From positions 161,026-225,025 of the forward strand of contig JAREIK010000763.1 of the NCBI GenBank assembly GCA_029783825.1: a stretch of DNA of 64,000 nt. Direction: 5' to 3'. The stretch is from Sapria himalayana. Its lineage: Eukaryota; Streptophyta; Magnoliopsida; Malpighiales; Rafflesiaceae. The position numbers were made by a program, and so were the translations under genes. Below the pieces are notes generated by a model. The model made no database searches. It had not been told where the DNA came from and was given only the letters and a program-made list of their open reading frames with translations. Of the stretch, positions 61,839 through 64,000 are shown one piece after another (the first letter of the stretch is position 1; each line of letters starts with the position of its first letter).

Positions 61839-63880
61839 TATCTGTATATCTTTCTATCGAATAATTTGTCTATTTTTCAAATTGTCATTCTATTTCTTAA
61901 ACTGTATATCGATCTATCTGTCTATCTATCTATCTTTCTATCTATCAGTCATCCTTTTTATCAATCTTTCTATATATTTTTCTATCATTCAATCAATCTA
62001 TCTATCTATCTATTTTTCAATATAATTATCTATCTATCTATCTATTTATCTATATGTCTATTTGTCTATCTATTTATATATGTCTATCTGTCTATCTATT
62101 TATCTATATGTCTGTCTATCTATTTATCTACATATCTTTCTAATTATCTATTTATCTAACTATCTATTTATCAGTTTATTTTTTTATTTAACTATCTATC
62201 TATCATATCTATTTATTTGTCCATCTTTCTATCTATTTATCTGTCTATATGTGTATTTGTCTATCTGTCTATCTATTTATTAGTCTATCTATCTATCAAT
62301 CTATCAGTCTATCAATTTATCTATCTATCTATCTGTTTATCTCACTATCTATATATCTATCTATCTATTTGTCTATCTATCTATCTCTCTATCTATCTTT
62401 TAGTCTATTAGTTTATCAGTCTATGTGTCTGTCAATATTTTATTCTATCAGTATATTAGTCTATGTGTCTATTTATCATTCTATCTATCTATATGTCTAT
62501 CTATTTATCTATCTAATTGTATATCTATCTATCTATATATCTATCTCTCTATCTATATAACTTTCTATCTATATATCTATCTGTCTGTCTTTCAATCTAT
62601 CTATCAGTTTATCTATCTATCTTTCTATCTATTTATATGTCTATCTAGATAACTAACTATTTATCTATCTTTCTATTTGTTTATATCTATGTGTCTATCT
62701 ATCTATATGTTTATCATTCTATCTGTCTATCTATCTAACTAACTAATTGTCTTTTTGTCTATGAGTCTATCAATCAATATATATATATAATTATATATCC
62801 ACCTATCTGTCTATATATATCTATCTATTTATCTATCTATCTTTTTGTCAATATGTTTACCTATCTAATTAGCATTCTATGTATTTACCTATCTATCTAT
62901 CTATCTAGTTAACTATCTATTTGTCTGTATGTTTATATGACTAGCTATCAATCTATCTATCAATCAACCAATATGTATGTCTTTATCCAATTGGCTCTTT
63001 GTCTATTTATCCCTCTATGTATATATTTTTTATTTATTTTCCTTTCTTAATCTATTAATCTATCAATCTATGAATCTATCTAAATTCTATCTATCTATCT
63101 TTCTCTCTATCCTTCTAATTGTCTAATTGTTTAACTATTTATCTATCTATTTGTCTATTTGTCTATTTTTCTATCTAACTATCAATCTAATTGTCTAATT
63201 TTCTATCTATCTATCTATCTATCTTTTTGTCTATTTGTCTATCTATCTATATATTTATTTATCTATCTATCTATCTATTTTTTTTTCTTCCTTTCTTTCT
63301 CTATATCTTTATATGTCTATCTATTTATTTCTATATCTATATATCTATCTATTAATTTGTATATTTGCTTATATTTCTATTTATCTATCTATTTATGTAT
63401 TTATCTATTTGTTTATCTATCTATCTACTTATCAATCTATCTACCTATATATCTATTTTTTATCTATTTATATGTATGTCTATTTATCTACCTATATGCT
63501 TATCTATCAATTAATCAATCAATCTATATATTTATTTGTCTATCTATATATCTATTTATTACCTATTTGTCTATTTATCTATTTGTGTATCTATCTATCT
63601 ATCTTTCTCCCTGTATATCTATCTATATGTCTATCTTTCTATTTGTCTATCTATCTATCTATCTATCTATTTATCTGTGTATCTATTTTTCTATCTATCT
63701 ATCCATTTGTCTTTTAGTTAATTAGTCTATCAGCCTTTGTGTCTATGTGTCTATTTTATTTTTATTCTAGCTTTCTATTAGTCTATGTGTTTATGTGTCT
63801 ATCTATCTTACTATCTATCTATCTATTTGTCTATATGTTTGTCTGTCTATCTCTCTCTCTCTCTCTAATTTTTTATCTAT

Positions 63881-64000
63881 TGAGTTAAGATCCATATTTA
63901 TTCAACTTTAAGTCAGCTTTAGCATGGCACTTAAAATTAAGTTATTTTGGTAGGTAACTCTTGCCAATTACATTTGATCTAATTCTTAGATATTTATGGA
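63881..64000. other. Unique sequence after the long array
   Basis: The last 120 bases leave the repeat and look like ordinary AT-rich plant DNA. Too short for a call; no terminal repeat is seen at the junction. Confidence 0.5.

Larger units (their letters stand above)
45008..63880 (+). repeat. Giant TCTA/TATC array, about 18.9 kb
   Basis: Continuous degenerate TCTA repeat in one strand sense, with no element insertion recognised. Common variants are TTTA, GTCT, AATC and ACTA. Runs of perfect units are short (for example 45905-45945, 56417-56447), so it is old and diverged, with embedded (TA)n and (TG)n expansions. It ends in a (TC)n run at 63850-63866. Dozens of open frames of up to about 240 codons (such as 45554-46276 and 48543-49268) read Tyr-Leu-Ser-Ile repeats and are not genes. 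Confidence 0.96.

Noticed and set aside
45388..63725. Dozens of open frames up to 240 codons that look like multi-span membrane proteins
   Set aside because: Same repeat artefact; hydrophobicity follows from Ile, Tyr and Leu codons in the tetranucleotide cycle.

Overview
This looks like nuclear DNA of a flowering plant, very AT-rich and made almost entirely of mobile elements and simple-sequence repeats. The evidence is two copies of a CACTA (En/Spm) transposon with plant-specific TNP2 / DUF4218 / DUF4216 / Transposase_24 modules, two plant L1-type LINEs (ORF1 with DUF4283 and a zinc knuckle; ORF2 with zf-RVT, one with a C-terminal RNase H), a hAT element with GAGCTCG-type subterminal repeats, and roughly 27 kb of degenerate TCTA/TATC (GATA-family) tetranucleotide arrays. 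I see no intact host gene, tRNA, rRNA or CRISPR. The species cannot be named from the sequence.

Layout. 116-1890: AT-rich satellite, about three copies of a 0.52-0.6 kb unit. 2154-2510: polypyrimidine tract. About 2510-10664: CACTA copy 1 (+ strand), with a dead TNP2-type gene, a dead Transposase_24 gene, a 23-24 bp minisatellite, subterminal repeats and an intact right terminus. 10665-25564: one TCTA array split by two insertions, a full-length LINE (12640-18673, with a 16-bp target duplication) and a hAT element (20816-24939). 25565-29387: a rearranged piece with another CACTA right end, the last exon of the second CACTA gene and a probable captured host exon (EDR2-like). 29388-30370: an array on the opposite strand (TAGA). 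30371-38960: CACTA copy 2 (- strand) with a piece of the satellite upstream of it. 38967-41445: TCTA array. 41446-45007: 5'-truncated LINE of a second lineage. 45008-63880: an almost uninterrupted 18.9 kb TCTA array with embedded (TA)n and (TG)n tracts and higher-order duplications. 63881-64000: unique sequence.

How it fits together. None of the transposase or reverse transcriptase genes is fully intact. The best preserved is the LINE at 12640-18673: ORF1 is open apart from its start, and ORF2 is broken only by two TAG codons. The two CACTA copies are the same subfamily in inverted orientation, each with the satellite on its 5' side and a TATC array on its 3' side, so 1-38960 resembles a large, decayed inverted repeat. 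The main points for follow-up are the tight association of CACTA termini with TATC arrays, the order of the nested insertions, and the internal structure of the long array. Nearly all long open frames outside the elements are translations of the tetranucleotide repeat (Ser-Ile-Tyr-Leu)n, not genes.
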